Source: Sphingobacteriales bacterium (lineage in GTDB: Bacteria > Bacteroidota > Bacteroidia > Chitinophagales > UBA2359). From it: DNA of 64,000 nt. Position numbers and translations under genes: made by a program. Below the pieces are notes generated by a model. It was not told the origin of the DNA and did not search any database. It saw only the letters and a list, made by a program, of their open reading frames with translations. The stretch covers positions 124,001 to 188,000 of the forward strand of contig JADJTG010000002.1 of NCBI GenBank assembly GCA_016711285.1. The letters run 5' to 3'. Of the stretch, positions 25,159 to 35,175 are shown piece by piece (within the stretch, counting starts at the first letter, position 1; each line of letters opens with the position of its first letter).

Positions 25159-26832
25159 ATGGAATTAAATAAATACAGCAAAACCATTACACAAGACCCC
25201 ACCCAACCTGCTGCACAGGCGATGCTCTATGGTGTGGGACTCAGCGAAGTTGATTTGCAAAAAGCGCAAGTGGGTATTGTCAGTACGGGCTACGAGGGCA
25301 ACACCTGTAATATGCACCTCAACGATTTGGCAAAACATATCAAACAAGGCGTACAAGCGGCGGATTTGGTGGGTTTGATTTTTCATACCATCGGTGTAAG
25401 TGACGGTATTTCCAACGGAACGGAAGGTATGCGTTTTTCTTTGCTCTCGCGCGACCTCATCGCCGACTCCGTCGAAACCGTGATGAACGCACAATGGTAT
25501 GATGCCCTCATCGCTTTGGCAGGCTGCGACAAAAATATGCCAGGTGTGCTGATGGCAATGGGACGAATCAACCGCCCCGCACTGATGGTATATGGCGGCA
25601 CTATCCGCGCAGGGAACTGGAAAGGCGAAGCCCTTAATATCGTGTCGGCGTTTGAGGCTTTGGGCAAAAAATTCAGTGACAGCATCACGCCCGAAGATTT
25701 TAAAGGCATTGTACAAAACGCCTGCCCGGGAGCGGGTGCCTGCGGCGGTATGTACACCGCCAATACCATGGCAGCAGCGATTGAGGCTTTGGGAATGAGT
25801 TTGCCGTACAGTGCCTCCAATCCCGCCACCGGCGAACACAAACTCCGCGAGTGCTTTGATGCCGGAAAAGCTATACGCACCCTGCTCGAAAAAGACATCA
25901 AACCCAAAGATATTATGAGCCGCGCCGCTTTTGAAAATGCCATAACAATGGTGACAATATTGGGCGGCTCTACCAACGCCGTACTGCATTTAATAGCGAT
26001 GGCTCATTCGGTGGACCTTACGCTTACGCTCGACGATTTTCAGCGCGTGAGCAACCGCGTACCGGTGCTGGCAGATTTAAAGCCAAGCGGCAAGTATTTA
26101 ATGGAAGATTTGCACCACGCGGGCGGTATGCCGGCAGTGATGAAATATTTGCTGGATAAAGGATTGTTGCAGGGCGATTGCCGTACTGTGACGGGCAATA
26201 CGCTCGCCGAAAATTTGGAAGAAATAATGGCTGTCGGCGACACGCAAACGATTATCCACAGTGTAGAAAAACCACTCAAAAACAAGGGACATATTCAGAT
26301 TTTGTACGGAAACTTAGCCGAAGAGGGCGCAGTTGCCAAAATCAGCGGCAACGAAGGCGAGTATTTTGAAGGAAAAGCAGTGGTATTTGACGATGAATTT
26401 GAAGCTATCAAAGGCGTACAACAACAGGCGGTGCAGGCAGGCGATGTGGTAGTAATTCGTTATTGTGGTCCGCGCGGCGCACCCGGTATGCCCGAAATGC
26501 TAAAGCCAACCTCCGCAATTATGGGGGCGGGTTTGGGCAAAAGTGTGGCACTCATCACCGACGGGCGGTTTTCGGGCGGCACGCATGGTTTTGTGGTAGG
26601 ACACATTTGTCCCGAAGCACATTTGGGCGGAACAATTGCTTTAGTACGCAACGGCGATATAATTTCGGTAGATGCCCGCAACAATCGCATCAGTTTGCAG
26701 GTAACAGATGAAGAACTCCAAAACCGCCGCGCCGCTTGGCAGCAGCCCGCTCTCAAAGCGAGCAAAGGTATTTTATACAAATACGCCCGCACTGTGAGCA
26801 ATGCCTCTACGGGTTGTTTGACAGATAAGTAA
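25159..26832 (+). CDS. ilvD: Dihydroxy-acid dehydratase
   Basis: Fe-S dehydratase, third step of Ile/Val synthesis. 557 aa, full length. Cluster cysteines are in GYEGNTCNMHL, LAGCDKNMPG and CPGAGACGGMYTANTM; the C-terminal domain has RYCGPRGAPGMPEML, LITDGRFSGGTHGFVVGHICPEA. 101 bp after ilvE, no terminator between. Confidence 0.98.
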   Translation: MELNKYSKTITQDPTQPAAQAMLYGVGLSEVDLQKAQVGIVSTGYEGNTCNMHLNDLAKHIKQGVQAADLVGLIFHTIGVSDGISNGTEGMRFSLLSRDLIADSVETVMNAQWYDALIALAGCDKNMPGVLMAMGRINRPALMVYGGTIRAGNWKGEALNIVSAFEALGKKFSDSITPEDFKGIVQNACPGAGACGGMYTANTMAAAIEALGMSLPYSASNPATGEHKLRECFDAGKAIRTLLEKDIKPKDIMSRAAFENAITMVTILGGSTNAVLHLIAMAHSVDLTLTLDDFQRVSNRVPVLADLKPSGKYLMEDLHHAGGMPAVMKYLLDKGLLQGDCRTVTGNTLAENLEEIMAVGDTQTIIHSVEKPLKNKGHIQILYGNLAEEGAVAKISGNEGEYFEGKAVVFDDEFEAIKGVQQQAVQAGDVVVIRYCGPRGAPGMPEMLKPTSAIMGAGLGKSVALITDGRFSGGTHGFVVGHICPEAHLGGTIALVRNGDIISVDARNNRISLQVTDEELQNRRAAWQQPALKASKGILYKYARTVSNASTGCLTDK

Positions 26833-26969
26833 AAGGTTGAATACTGCAAATTATCAATATCTAAATTTAATTTTTTGCTTTTAACAGATAATTAAATTTA
26901 AAATTCATTTGTAAAAAACAGCATGTTTCTATCATCAATTTACCATTCTCACCAATAAAAAAACATACA

Positions 26970-28673
26970 ATGATAAAAAAAGATACCATCACCGGAGCAG
27001 AGGCGGTGCTTCGTGCTTTGATTGCCGAAGGCACAGAACTGATTTTTGGCTATCCGGGCGGAGCTATTATGCCCATCTATGATGCACTCTATCATTATTC
27101 AGAACAGGTACGCCATATATTGGTGCGCCACGAGCAGGGAGCTATCCACGCCGCACAAGGCTATGCCCGAACCGCCCGCAAAGTGGGTGTTTGTTTTGCT
27201 ACTTCGGGACCCGGTGCTACCAACCTTATCACCGGCTTGGCTGATGCCCTCATCGATTCTACGCCCTTGGTGTGCATTACAGGGCAGGTATCTTCAAAGT
27301 TACTCGGCACTGATGCTTTTCAGGAAACCGATGTAATTGGTATTTCAATGCCCGTCACCAAATGGAATATTCAGGTAAGCCGTGCCGAAGAAATTCCCGC
27401 CGCCATTGCCAAAGGCTTTTTTATCGCCGCCTCCGGACGACCCGGTCCCGTACTCATTGACATTACCAAAGATGCACAATTCGGCGAAATGCAATACGAA
27501 GCAGTTCATTACAAAAAAATACGCAGTTTTCAGCCGATTCCCAAATTAGATGTACAAGCAATAGAACAGGCTGCTGCACTCATCAATGCTGCCCAAAAAC
27601 CTTATTTGCTCGTAGGGCAAGGCGCAATTTTGAGCCGCGCCGAAAAAGAACTGCTGGCATTTGCCGAAAAAAGCGGTATGCCCGTAGCTTCTACACTCCT
27701 CGGATTGGGGGCTTTCTCAACGACGCACCCGCAATATGTGGGCTACCTGGGTATGCACGGCAACTATGCTCCCAACATCAAAACAAACGAATGTGATGTG
27801 TTGGTGGCGGTGGGTATGCGTTTCGACGACCGTGTTACGGGCGATGTATCGCGCTATGCCAAACAAGCCAAAATTATTCATATTGATATTGACCGCGCCG
27901 AAATCAACAAAATTATTCCGGCTACAGTAGCCATACACGCCGATGCCAAAGAAGCCCTGACGGCTTTGTCGCAGACGATAACAGAACGCAACCATCAAAC
28001 GTGGATAGATTCTTTTAAAGAATTGGCACAGCAGGAGTACGAACAAGTAATACGGCACGAATTGAGTTTGGAACAGGGCGAACTAAAAATGGCGGAAGTG
28101 GTGCATCTGTTGTCGGAAAAAACACAGGGCAAAGCAGTTATTGTCACCGATGTAGGGCAGCATCAAATGATTACTTCGCGCTATTATAAATATCAAAAAC
28201 AAGACAGCAACGGCAATATTACTTCGGGCGGACTGGGTACGATGGGCTTTGCTTTGCCGGCGGCTTTGGGCGCAAAATTTGGCAGCCCCTGCGACACCGT
28301 AGTCGCTATTATCGGCGATGGCGGTTTTCAGATGACCTTACAGGAGTTAGGAACAATTTTGCAAGAGCAGATTGACGTAAAAATTTTGATTTTAAACAAT
28401 AACTTTTTGGGAATGGTGCGCCAATGGCAGCAACTTTTTTTTGACAAACGCTATTCATTCACCGACCTCATCAACCCCGATTTTGTGCAGTTGGCAAAAG
28501 CCTACCGCATTGAGGCGCAGCGCGTGAGCGAACGAAGAGATTTGAGTGCGGCTTTGGATACGCTGCTGCAGCATAAAGGCACTTATTTGCTGGAAGTGAT
28601 GGTAGCAAAAGAAGACAATGTATTTCCGATGGTGCCCACAGGAGCGTCTATTTCAGAAATCCGTTTAAGTTGA
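26970..28673 (+). CDS. ilvB: Acetolactate synthase, large (catalytic) subunit
   Basis: ThDP enzyme, first step of Ile/Val/Leu synthesis. 567 aa. PYR domain with LIFGYPGGAIMPIYDAL and the catalytic Glu in VRHEQGAIHAAQGYAR; FAD-binding central domain (GLGAFSTTHPQYVGYLGMHG, VGMRFDDRVTG); PP domain with GGLGTMGFALPAALGAKFG, GDGGFQMTLQEL and NNNFLGMVRQWQ. It needs the small subunit encoded 39 bp downstream. Confidence 0.98.
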   Translation: MIKKDTITGAEAVLRALIAEGTELIFGYPGGAIMPIYDALYHYSEQVRHILVRHEQGAIHAAQGYARTARKVGVCFATSGPGATNLITGLADALIDSTPLVCITGQVSSKLLGTDAFQETDVIGISMPVTKWNIQVSRAEEIPAAIAKGFFIAASGRPGPVLIDITKDAQFGEMQYEAVHYKKIRSFQPIPKLDVQAIEQAAALINAAQKPYLLVGQGAILSRAEKELLAFAEKSGMPVASTLLGLGAFSTTHPQYVGYLGMHGNYAPNIKTNECDVLVAVGMRFDDRVTGDVSRYAKQAKIIHIDIDRAEINKIIPATVAIHADAKEALTALSQTITERNHQTWIDSFKELAQQEYEQVIRHELSLEQGELKMAEVVHLLSEKTQGKAVIVTDVGQHQMITSRYYKYQKQDSNGNITSGGLGTMGFALPAALGAKFGSPCDTVVAIIGDGGFQMTLQELGTILQEQIDVKILILNNNFLGMVRQWQQLFFDKRYSFTDLINPDFVQLAKAYRIEAQRVSERRDLSAALDTLLQHKGTYLLEVMVAKEDNVFPMVPTGASISEIRLS

Positions 28674-28712
28674 TTTTTTTTATTTCAAAACAAAAAATAC
28701 CCTCGCACACAC

Positions 28713-29240
28713 ATGGAGCAATTATATACCTTATCCGTATTTACCGAAAATCATATCGGCATTTTGAGCCGCATCACACTCATTTTTACGCGCCGCCACA
28801 TCAACATCGAAAGCCTCAACACTTCAGAGTCGGAAGTAAAAGATGTGTATCGCTACACCATCGTGATCAAAACCACCTACGAACAAGCCTGCAAAGTGGT
28901 GAATCAGATAGAAAAACAAATAGATGTGCTCAAAGTATTCGTACACACCGAACAGGAAATTGTACATCAGGAAATAGCTTTGTATAAAATCCGCACTGCT
29001 TCGCTCATCAACGGCGAAGTAGAAAAAATTATCCGCGAAAATCACGCCCGTATTCTTACCGTAGAAAACGACTTTATGGTGATTGAAAAAACCGGACACG
29101 CTTACGAAACACAGGCACTGTTTGAAAAACTGCAACTGTATGGTGTTCTGGAATTTGCACGCTCGGGCAGGGTTGCCGTCACCAAACCGATGAAGGAATT
29201 AAGCAGCTATCTGAAAGAGTTGGAAATGGAAGAAATATAG
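28713..29240 (+). CDS. ilvN: Acetolactate synthase, small (regulatory) subunit
   Basis: 175 aa. N-terminal ACT domain (LSVFTENHIGILSRITLIFTRRHINIESLNTSES) followed by the C-terminal ALS-SSU domain. It activates the catalytic subunit and carries valine feedback inhibition. Last gene of the attenuated operon; about 250 bp without features precede the next gene. Confidence 0.95.
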   Translation: MEQLYTLSVFTENHIGILSRITLIFTRRHINIESLNTSESEVKDVYRYTIVIKTTYEQACKVVNQIEKQIDVLKVFVHTEQEIVHQEIALYKIRTASLINGEVEKIIRENHARILTVENDFMVIEKTGHAYETQALFEKLQLYGVLEFARSGRVAVTKPMKELSSYLKELEMEEI

Positions 29241-29492
29241 TAGTTTATATATGGCTGATATTTGTTCGGAAATACTAGAATTTTATGCTACGTTGGAGGT
29301 GTTTTCTCTACGAAACGGGTATATTTGCTACAAAATTTTACACCTGCGGCACTTAAACATACGATTTATCACTCTGCTGCTTTTCTTTTGAAACAGAAAA
29401 AAAGCGGAATGATAATTTTTTTATACAAAAAAATAATACTTTGAAAACTTAGTATTGCTTTTTATCGTTGATATGGTTCATTATTTAGTTTT

Positions 29493-30944
29493 GTGTATAT
29501 GACATTTTTGTTCCGTATTTCTACTTGTTTTATTTTTTATATTATCTTTTCATTTCAGCTTGCCGCACAAGAAAACGAAGTTTGGTCGCTGGAGCGTTGT
29601 ATTCAATATGCCAAAGATCATAATCTGCAACTCCGTCAGTTGGACATCAACCGCCGCTCGGCAGAATTAGATGTTGTACAAAGCAAAAACGCCCGCTTAC
29701 CCAACGTAAACGGCAACACCAATCTCAGTACCAATTTCGGACGCTCCCTCAACCCGACCACTTACAGCTTCGAAACCTCCAATATTGTATCCAACTCCAT
29801 CAACGTAAGTGCTTCTGTGCCTTTGTATAATGGTGGCAGAATCAAAAACTCCATTGAACAAAATCGCCTCATCGCCCAGTCGCGGCAATGGGACGGCAGC
29901 AAAGCCTTCAACGATTTGGCAACCAATATTGCGGCGGCGTATTTGGCGGTGGTGCAAGCCGAACAGCAAATCAGTATTGTACAACACCAAGCCGATAATA
30001 CCTTGCAACAGTTGGAGCGCACACAAAAACTTATTCGCTCCGGCACTGTGCCGGCGGGCGACTCCCTGCAAATAGAAGCGCAAATTGCCAACGACCAGCT
30101 TACACTCGTACAGGCACGCACCGCCGCCGATAATGCTTATCTGAACTTGTCGCAGTTGCTCAATTATTTCAAACCCTTCCGCATTGAAATTCCGGCGGTG
30201 GCTGTTCCAGAAACTGCCGTCTTAAAAAGTATGCAACCGCAAAATATTTACGAAGATGCGCTGCGCCGTATGCCCGAAATCAAAGCCGCCGACTTGAATG
30301 TGCAGGCTTCGCAAAAAGGAATAGATTTGGCAAAAGCCGGAAAATTGCCTTCGGTATCGCTGTTTTCGGGGTTTGGAAGCAATTATGCCAGCATTGCCCG
30401 CGAACTTATCAACAGCGAAAAACAAACCGCTATTATTCCCATTGGTTTTGTGGGCAGCATCGGCGGTACTCCCGTTTTTACACAAACAGAAATACCCATT
30501 TCTACCGACACACGCCGCACTCCTTATTTCAAACAATTTTCAAACAATTTCAATTACAATATCGGAGTGAGCCTTGCTGTACCCATTTTTGATGCCTACA
30601 ATACGCGCACCAATGTGAGCCGCGCCCGCTTGAACATAGAAAACAGCGAAATACAACTGGAAAACGCCAAAAATCAGCTATACAACAACATTGAAATTGC
30701 CTATCGTCAGGCGGTAGCTGCTGCCGCCCAGTACGAAGCCACCCAAAAAAGCATCGCCGCCGCCCAATTGGCATTAGCCAATATAGAAAAACGATTTCAG
30801 GTAGGAGCTGCCACTGTTTTTGATTACAACAACGCCAAAAATCAGCTTTCCATTGCCGAAATTAACCAAAATACGGCAAAGTATGAGTATATTTTCAGAA
30901 TGAAAATCTTGGATTTTTACGCCGGAAAAGCACTCGCTTTTTAA
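29493..30944 (+). CDS. TolC-family outer-membrane efflux protein
   Basis: 483 aa, signal peptide ending near FQLAAQ. Two repeats of outer-membrane factor helices: WSLERCIQYAKDHNLQLRQ, the long helix QAEQQISIVQHQADNTLQQLERTQKLIRSG, and the second copy with ASQKGIDLAKAGKLPSVSLF and FNYNIGVSLAVPIFDA. It would form the outer-membrane channel of a tripartite exporter, but no periplasmic adaptor or pump is adjacent, so the substrate is unknown. Confidence 0.92.
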   Translation: MYMTFLFRISTCFIFYIIFSFQLAAQENEVWSLERCIQYAKDHNLQLRQLDINRRSAELDVVQSKNARLPNVNGNTNLSTNFGRSLNPTTYSFETSNIVSNSINVSASVPLYNGGRIKNSIEQNRLIAQSRQWDGSKAFNDLATNIAAAYLAVVQAEQQISIVQHQADNTLQQLERTQKLIRSGTVPAGDSLQIEAQIANDQLTLVQARTAADNAYLNLSQLLNYFKPFRIEIPAVAVPETAVLKSMQPQNIYEDALRRMPEIKAADLNVQASQKGIDLAKAGKLPSVSLFSGFGSNYASIARELINSEKQTAIIPIGFVGSIGGTPVFTQTEIPISTDTRRTPYFKQFSNNFNYNIGVSLAVPIFDAYNTRTNVSRARLNIENSEIQLENAKNQLYNNIEIAYRQAVAAAAQYEATQKSIAAAQLALANIEKRFQVGAATVFDYNNAKNQLSIAEINQNTAKYEYIFRMKILDFYAGKALAF

Positions 30945-30990
30945 AACAAATAAAACCGACCGCCTCCTATTCCGATTGAGCGTTTTTTGC

Positions 30991-30998
30991 TATCTTTG
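30991..30998 (+). promoter_or_regulatory. -7 promoter box of gcdH
   Basis: TATCTTTG, exact TAnnTTTG match, 36 bp before the ATG. Confidence 0.5.
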
Positions 30999-31033
30999 CC
31001 ATTCATATCTTATCAAAAATATATTTTTTTTCA

Positions 31034-32257
31034 ATGGATACTTTTTTAAACGACAGCGAAGTGCAGCTCCAACGTGCCGTAAAGCCCGACTTGTATCAAT
31101 ACCACGACTACTACGGCGTGGACGAATTGTTGAGCGAAGAACATAAAATTATCCGCGAAGCTGCCCGCGACTGGGTAAAACGCGAAATTTCTCCTATTAT
31201 AGAAGATTGCGCCCAACGCTGCTATTTTCCTAAACATATTTTGAAAGGCTTGGGTGAAATAGGAGCTTTCGGACCTACGATTCCGGTGGAATACGGCGGG
31301 CAAGGTTTGGATTACATCTCTTATGGTATTTTGATGCAGGAATTGGAGCGCGGCGACAGCGGTATCCGTTCTACGGCATCGGTGCAGGGTTCTTTGGTGA
31401 TGTTTCCGATTTATGAATTCGGTTCGGAGGAACAACGCCGTAAATATTTGCCCAAATTAGCCACTGGCGAAATGATGGGTTGTTTTGGACTTACCGAACC
31501 CAACCACGGCAGCAATCCGGCGGGAATGACCACCAACATCAAAGATCAGGGCGATTATTATTTACTCAACGGCTCAAAAATGTGGATTTCCAACGCACCT
31601 TTTGCGGATATTGCGGTAGTGTGGGCAAAAGATGAAGCCGGCGATATTCGCGGTATGGTGGTAGAGCGCGGTATGGAGGGTTTCAGCACGCCCGAAATGC
31701 ACGGCAAATGGTCGTTGCGCGCTTCGGCTACCGGCGAATTATTGTTCAATGACGTGCGCCTACCCAAAGAAAACATATTTCCGACCATAAAAGGGCTGCG
31801 CGGTCCTTTGAGCTGCCTCTCATCGGCTCGCTACGGCATTGCGTGGGGTGCTATCGGTGCAGCCTTGGATTGCTACGACTCGGCATTGCGCTACTCGCAG
31901 GAGCGCATTCAATTTGATAAACCAATAGGAGGATTTCAGCTGACGCAAAAGAAATTGGCGGAAATGATTACCGAAATTACCAAAGCGCAATTACTTGTTT
32001 GGCGTTTGGGGGTGTTGAAAAATCAGCACAAAGCCACACCGGCTCAAATATCTATGGCAAAACGCAACAGCGTGGATATGGCTTTGCACATTGCCCGCGA
32101 AGCACGACAAATTCATGGAGCAATGGGCATCACCGGCGAATATTCTATTATGCGCCACATGATGAATTTGGAGTCGGTGATTACCTACGAAGGTACACAC
32201 GATGTGCATTTGCTCATTACAGGTATGGACGTAACCGGCTACAATGCTTTTAAATAA
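31034..32257 (+). CDS. gcdH: Glutaryl-CoA dehydrogenase (acyl-CoA dehydrogenase family)
   Basis: FAD enzyme oxidising and decarboxylating glutaryl-CoA to crotonyl-CoA in lysine/tryptophan catabolism. 407 aa. GIRSTASVQGSLVMFPIYEFG, CFGLTEPNHGSNPAGM, KWSLRASATGELLFNDVRLP and the catalytic Glu in VITYEGTHDVHLLI (near residue 385) are the GCDH pattern rather than that of a fatty acyl-CoA dehydrogenase. Single gene between its own promoter and a strong terminator. Confidence 0.9.
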   Translation: MDTFLNDSEVQLQRAVKPDLYQYHDYYGVDELLSEEHKIIREAARDWVKREISPIIEDCAQRCYFPKHILKGLGEIGAFGPTIPVEYGGQGLDYISYGILMQELERGDSGIRSTASVQGSLVMFPIYEFGSEEQRRKYLPKLATGEMMGCFGLTEPNHGSNPAGMTTNIKDQGDYYLLNGSKMWISNAPFADIAVVWAKDEAGDIRGMVVERGMEGFSTPEMHGKWSLRASATGELLFNDVRLPKENIFPTIKGLRGPLSCLSSARYGIAWGAIGAALDCYDSALRYSQERIQFDKPIGGFQLTQKKLAEMITEITKAQLLVWRLGVLKNQHKATPAQISMAKRNSVDMALHIAREARQIHGAMGITGEYSIMRHMMNLESVITYEGTHDVHLLITGMDVTGYNAFK

Positions 32258-32410
32258 ATTTTATTTTATACCATTTACATAAAAAATATAGTCCAATACT
32301 GATAAATGTTTTTCTATTAACTTAGATAAAAATATATGCAGTTTTGACTATATTTTTCAATATTTTGATTGGGCTATTTAGTACATATATTTGGTATTAA
32401 ATAAAAGAAA

Positions 32411-32450
32411 AAGAGCGCGGCATCTCATACAGATCCGCGCTCTTTTTTTT
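32411..32450. terminator. Strong terminator, bidirectional
   Basis: Perfect 10-bp stem AAGAGCGCGG (32411-32420) / CCGCGCTCTT (32435-32444) with a T run on the plus strand and an A run before it, so it can stop gcdH and also the minus-strand gene ending at 32481. The stretch from 32258 to 32410 holds nothing else. Confidence 0.9.
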
Positions 32451-32480
32451 ACAGTTAATGAATATTATTTGCTTCAAAAC

Positions 32481-32972
32481 CTAAAATTTTACATCTGCAA
32501 TATCCTTGTTTCTATCAAACTGGGCTTTTGCAAACGGACACAAAGGAATTATTTTTAGTTGTTGTTCTCTTGCCAGTTCAACGGCTTTTAAAAGAAGTTT
32601 TTTACCAATTCCTTTTCCTTCAAAATTTTCTTCCACGCTCGTATGGTCAATGATAAATTTTGTTGTTCCTGCCCAAGTATAAGTCATTTCGCCGGCAAGT
32701 ATGCCGTTTTCGTATGCCGCAAATCTTCCCTTTATTCCATTGTCTTCCCTTTCTATATTAATGGAGTTTTTTATAATACTTAATGCGCCCGAAGGGCATT
32801 GTGCCACTTGATGTATCAGTTCTTGAGAAGTGGCATTTTCCGCTTTTATCCAAGGTTTTTCTTTTGGATTATACACTTGTGGAAGCGTTTTTACGCAGAT
32901 GCCCGAATGTACACATTTTTGGGGTTGCCACAAGATGGTAATTTCGCCGTTGCTGTATTCTTTATTTTCCAT
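32481..32972 (-). CDS. Fused mono-cluster ferredoxin-like (YjdI) and GNAT acetyltransferase (YjdJ) protein
   Basis: 163 aa. Residues 1-70 match the YjdI / Fer4_19 type: ITILWQPQKCVHSGICVKTLPQVYN and VAQCPSGALSII, with four cysteines able to bind an Fe-S cluster. Residues 75-160 match the small GNAT YjdJ type: FAAYENGILAGEMTYTWAG, HTSVEENFEGKGIGKKLLLKAVELA, PLCPFAKAQFDRN. In E. coli these are two adjacent genes; here they are one chain. Substrate unknown. It ends 14 bp from the pirin gene upstream on the same strand, so the two form an operon. Confidence 0.88.
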   Translation of the reverse strand: MENKEYSNGEITILWQPQKCVHSGICVKTLPQVYNPKEKPWIKAENATSQELIHQVAQCPSGALSIIKNSINIEREDNGIKGRFAAYENGILAGEMTYTWAGTTKFIIDHTSVEENFEGKGIGKKLLLKAVELAREQQLKIIPLCPFAKAQFDRNKDIADVKF

Positions 32973-32986
32973 TTTTTCTTTATTTT

Positions 32987-33865
32987 TTATTCTTCCAAAT
33001 ATCCAAATTTACCTTTGCTGAAATCATCAAAGGCTTCCATTAGCTCTTTTCTTGTATTCATTACAAAAGGACCTTGCGCTGCTATTGGCTCTTCAATGGG
33101 TTCTCCGCTTAAAATCAAAACTATCGTGTCGGCTGTAGCCTCAACAGTGAATATTTCGCCATCATTCGCCATTAATACAAATTGGTCGCTGGCTGCATTT
33201 TGTTTGTCATTCACAACAATTTCTCCGTTTATTACCAACAATGCGGTGTTGTAATTTGCAGGAAAGCTCAAAGATATGACAGCCCCTTTTTTTAGTTTGG
33301 CATTGAATAAATTTAAAGGAGAAAAGGTGTTTGCGCTTCCTTTTATGCCTTTATATTCTCCTGCAATAATTTCCATTTCTCCGATGTTATCATCAAATAT
33401 AAAGCGTTTTATTTGGGCATTTTCGAGCGATTGATATTTGGGGCTGCTCATTTTATCTTTTGCGGGCAGGTTTACCCAAAGTTGTACCATTTGAAATACT
33501 CCGCCTTTTTTACTCCACTCCTTCTCGTGAAATTCTTTGTGCAAAACACCGCTTGCCGCCGTCATCCACTGCACATCGCCTTCGCCGATAATGCCTCCGC
33601 CGCCGCTGCTGTCGTGGTGTTCTACCCTGCCTTTATAAGCGATTGTGACGGTTTCAAAACCTCTATGAGGGTGTACTCCTACTCCTTTGGGAATTTCGCT
33701 CGGAGCAAAATTGTATTTCGGATTATAATCCAACAAAATAATAGGATTCATTCTTTTCATACTTAATCCGTAGGTGCTCGGAATGAAATTATGTACCCTG
33801 AATCCATCGCCAACCCAATGATATTCGCTCGGAGCAACAACAAATTCTACTGTTTTTGTACTCAT
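32987..33865 (-). CDS. Pirin-family protein
   Basis: 292 aa, bicupin. The N-terminal cupin has NPKYNFAPSEIPKGVGVHPHRGFETVTIAYKGRVEHHDSSG with the metal-binding His-x-His, His and Glu (HPHRGFETVT, HHDS, then EFHE), followed by a pirin C-terminal domain (VLILSGEPIEEPIAAQGPFVMNT). Some family members are quercetin 2,3-dioxygenases; others act as redox-sensing partners. Promoter box 30 bp upstream. Confidence 0.93.
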   Translation of the reverse strand: MSTKTVEFVVAPSEYHWVGDGFRVHNFIPSTYGLSMKRMNPIILLDYNPKYNFAPSEIPKGVGVHPHRGFETVTIAYKGRVEHHDSSGGGGIIGEGDVQWMTAASGVLHKEFHEKEWSKKGGVFQMVQLWVNLPAKDKMSSPKYQSLENAQIKRFIFDDNIGEMEIIAGEYKGIKGSANTFSPLNLFNAKLKKGAVISLSFPANYNTALLVINGEIVVNDKQNAASDQFVLMANDGEIFTVEATADTIVLILSGEPIEEPIAAQGPFVMNTRKELMEAFDDFSKGKFGYLEE

Positions 33866-33894
33866 AGTTTTACTTATTTAACATATATTTATTG

Positions 33895-33902
33895 CAAAAA
33901 TA
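33895..33902 (-). promoter_or_regulatory. -7 promoter box of the pirin/YjdIJ operon
   Basis: TATTTTTG on the minus strand matches TAnnTTTG, about 30 bp before the pirin ATG. Confidence 0.4.
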
Positions 33903-34087
33903 TACTGTAAATATCAATACATCATTGATATAAATCAAGATTTATATTTTACATAAAAATAAAGACAAAAAACTTATAACCTTTGTTTAAAAAATCAACT
34001 TCTGGCTTAAAGTGTGGGAGCAACGGCACTTCAATTAACGCACATATATATTGCTCTTATTTAATCATACACGGAGTATTCTTTTTT

Positions 34088-35121
34088 TTATATAAGCACC
34101 CCGTTTTTGGCTGCAATAGGCTTCGGAATATCATTTTCGCCCATCATTTGCAATAAATCTATTTCTATATTACGGCAGATAGAAAACATCGGAGTATCAT
34201 TTGCCATACCCTGAAAAGGATTTTCGGAATAATCACCAACCAACTCCATCGTAATATAAATCCAACCTACCAAAATTGTAAACGGAATACTCATCCAAAT
34301 TCCCCATTCGCCAAGTTTACTCATTTCGCCTACCATTCCAAAGGGCAATAAAAAAATAAGAATACCCACAAAAGTGCTGCTCATATTGGCGTATTGTCTG
34401 GGCAAGGGGTATTTTTTGATACACTCGGCTTTGCCCTGATGCTCATAAAATGAACGCAGCAAATTTTGAAGCTCTATATGCCTGAAGTCGTCAATAATGT
34501 CATCTTTACGCAAATCTGCCAAAATAGTAGATTGTAAATCTATAATTTGCACAGCCGGATTAGCGAAGTGTGTGATTTTATTGTGTATTTCCGGTTCTAA
34601 GTATTTATCCAGTTCGGTTTCGGTATTTTCGTCAGTAAACTGTCCGATACCGGCACGCCTGTATTTTTCTGCCAAACGCCTATAATGCCCGTTTTGATTT
34701 GCGCGTTCCCAATGAGTAACCTCCAAAAGTTGTCTTCGCAATTGGTAGAGCCAAGCAATATGGTTTTTTATTAATTTTTTTTGATGGAGCGTAAGTGTTC
34801 TTCACTCGTTTTATTGGTCCGAAACTGATTACTGATATATGATTTTACAAAAATTCCCCAAGTGCGGCTATCGTTGGTAATTGCCCCCCAAATTTTACGG
34901 GATTCCCACATACGGTCATAAGCAGAATTGTTTTTAAAACCCACATAAAAAGCAACCGCCGTACCTACAATAGACAAGGGCAACCACGGCATTGCCATCC
35001 ACCTCCACCCTGTAAATCTGTATATTGCAACCGCCACTATTGCCCACACTCCAATCCATATAAGATGAAAACCTGTCCAGTTGAGTATGGTTCTGAATGA
35101 GATTCTTTTGATTATAATCAT
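34088..35121 (-). CDS. Bestrophin-family chloride channel-like protein with one-base frameshift
   Basis: 344 codons after correction, the normal length for bacterial bestrophins. The N-terminal part has RISFRTILNWTGFHLIWIGVW, VAFYVGFKNNSAYDRMWESRKIWGAI and ends artificially at RSIKKN. The rest resumes in another frame at LIKNHIAWLYQLRRQLL and has the conserved C-terminal membrane part (PLPRQYANMSSTFVGILIFLLPFGM, SIPFTILVGWIYITMELVGDYSENPF). The junction is a run of eight T on the plus strand (34775-34782); nine restore the frame. Forms a pentameric anion channel in characterised relatives. Confidence 0.87.
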
Positions 35122-35175
35122 ATTTTTTTACGTTCTATTTTCTAAGATTTTTTTATACTCAGGACTCGCTGCTTC

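Noticed and set aside
25165..25989. Long minus-strand frame (274 aa) inside ilvD
   Set aside because: It is the complement of a highly conserved full-length ilvD; the translation shows no family motif.
34088..35121. True pseudogene status for bestrophin, ppk2, nosL, the C25 protease, the YncE-like gene and the MFS gene
   Set aside because: Each has a single missing base in a run and no other damage; sequencing error explains all six better than independent decay.
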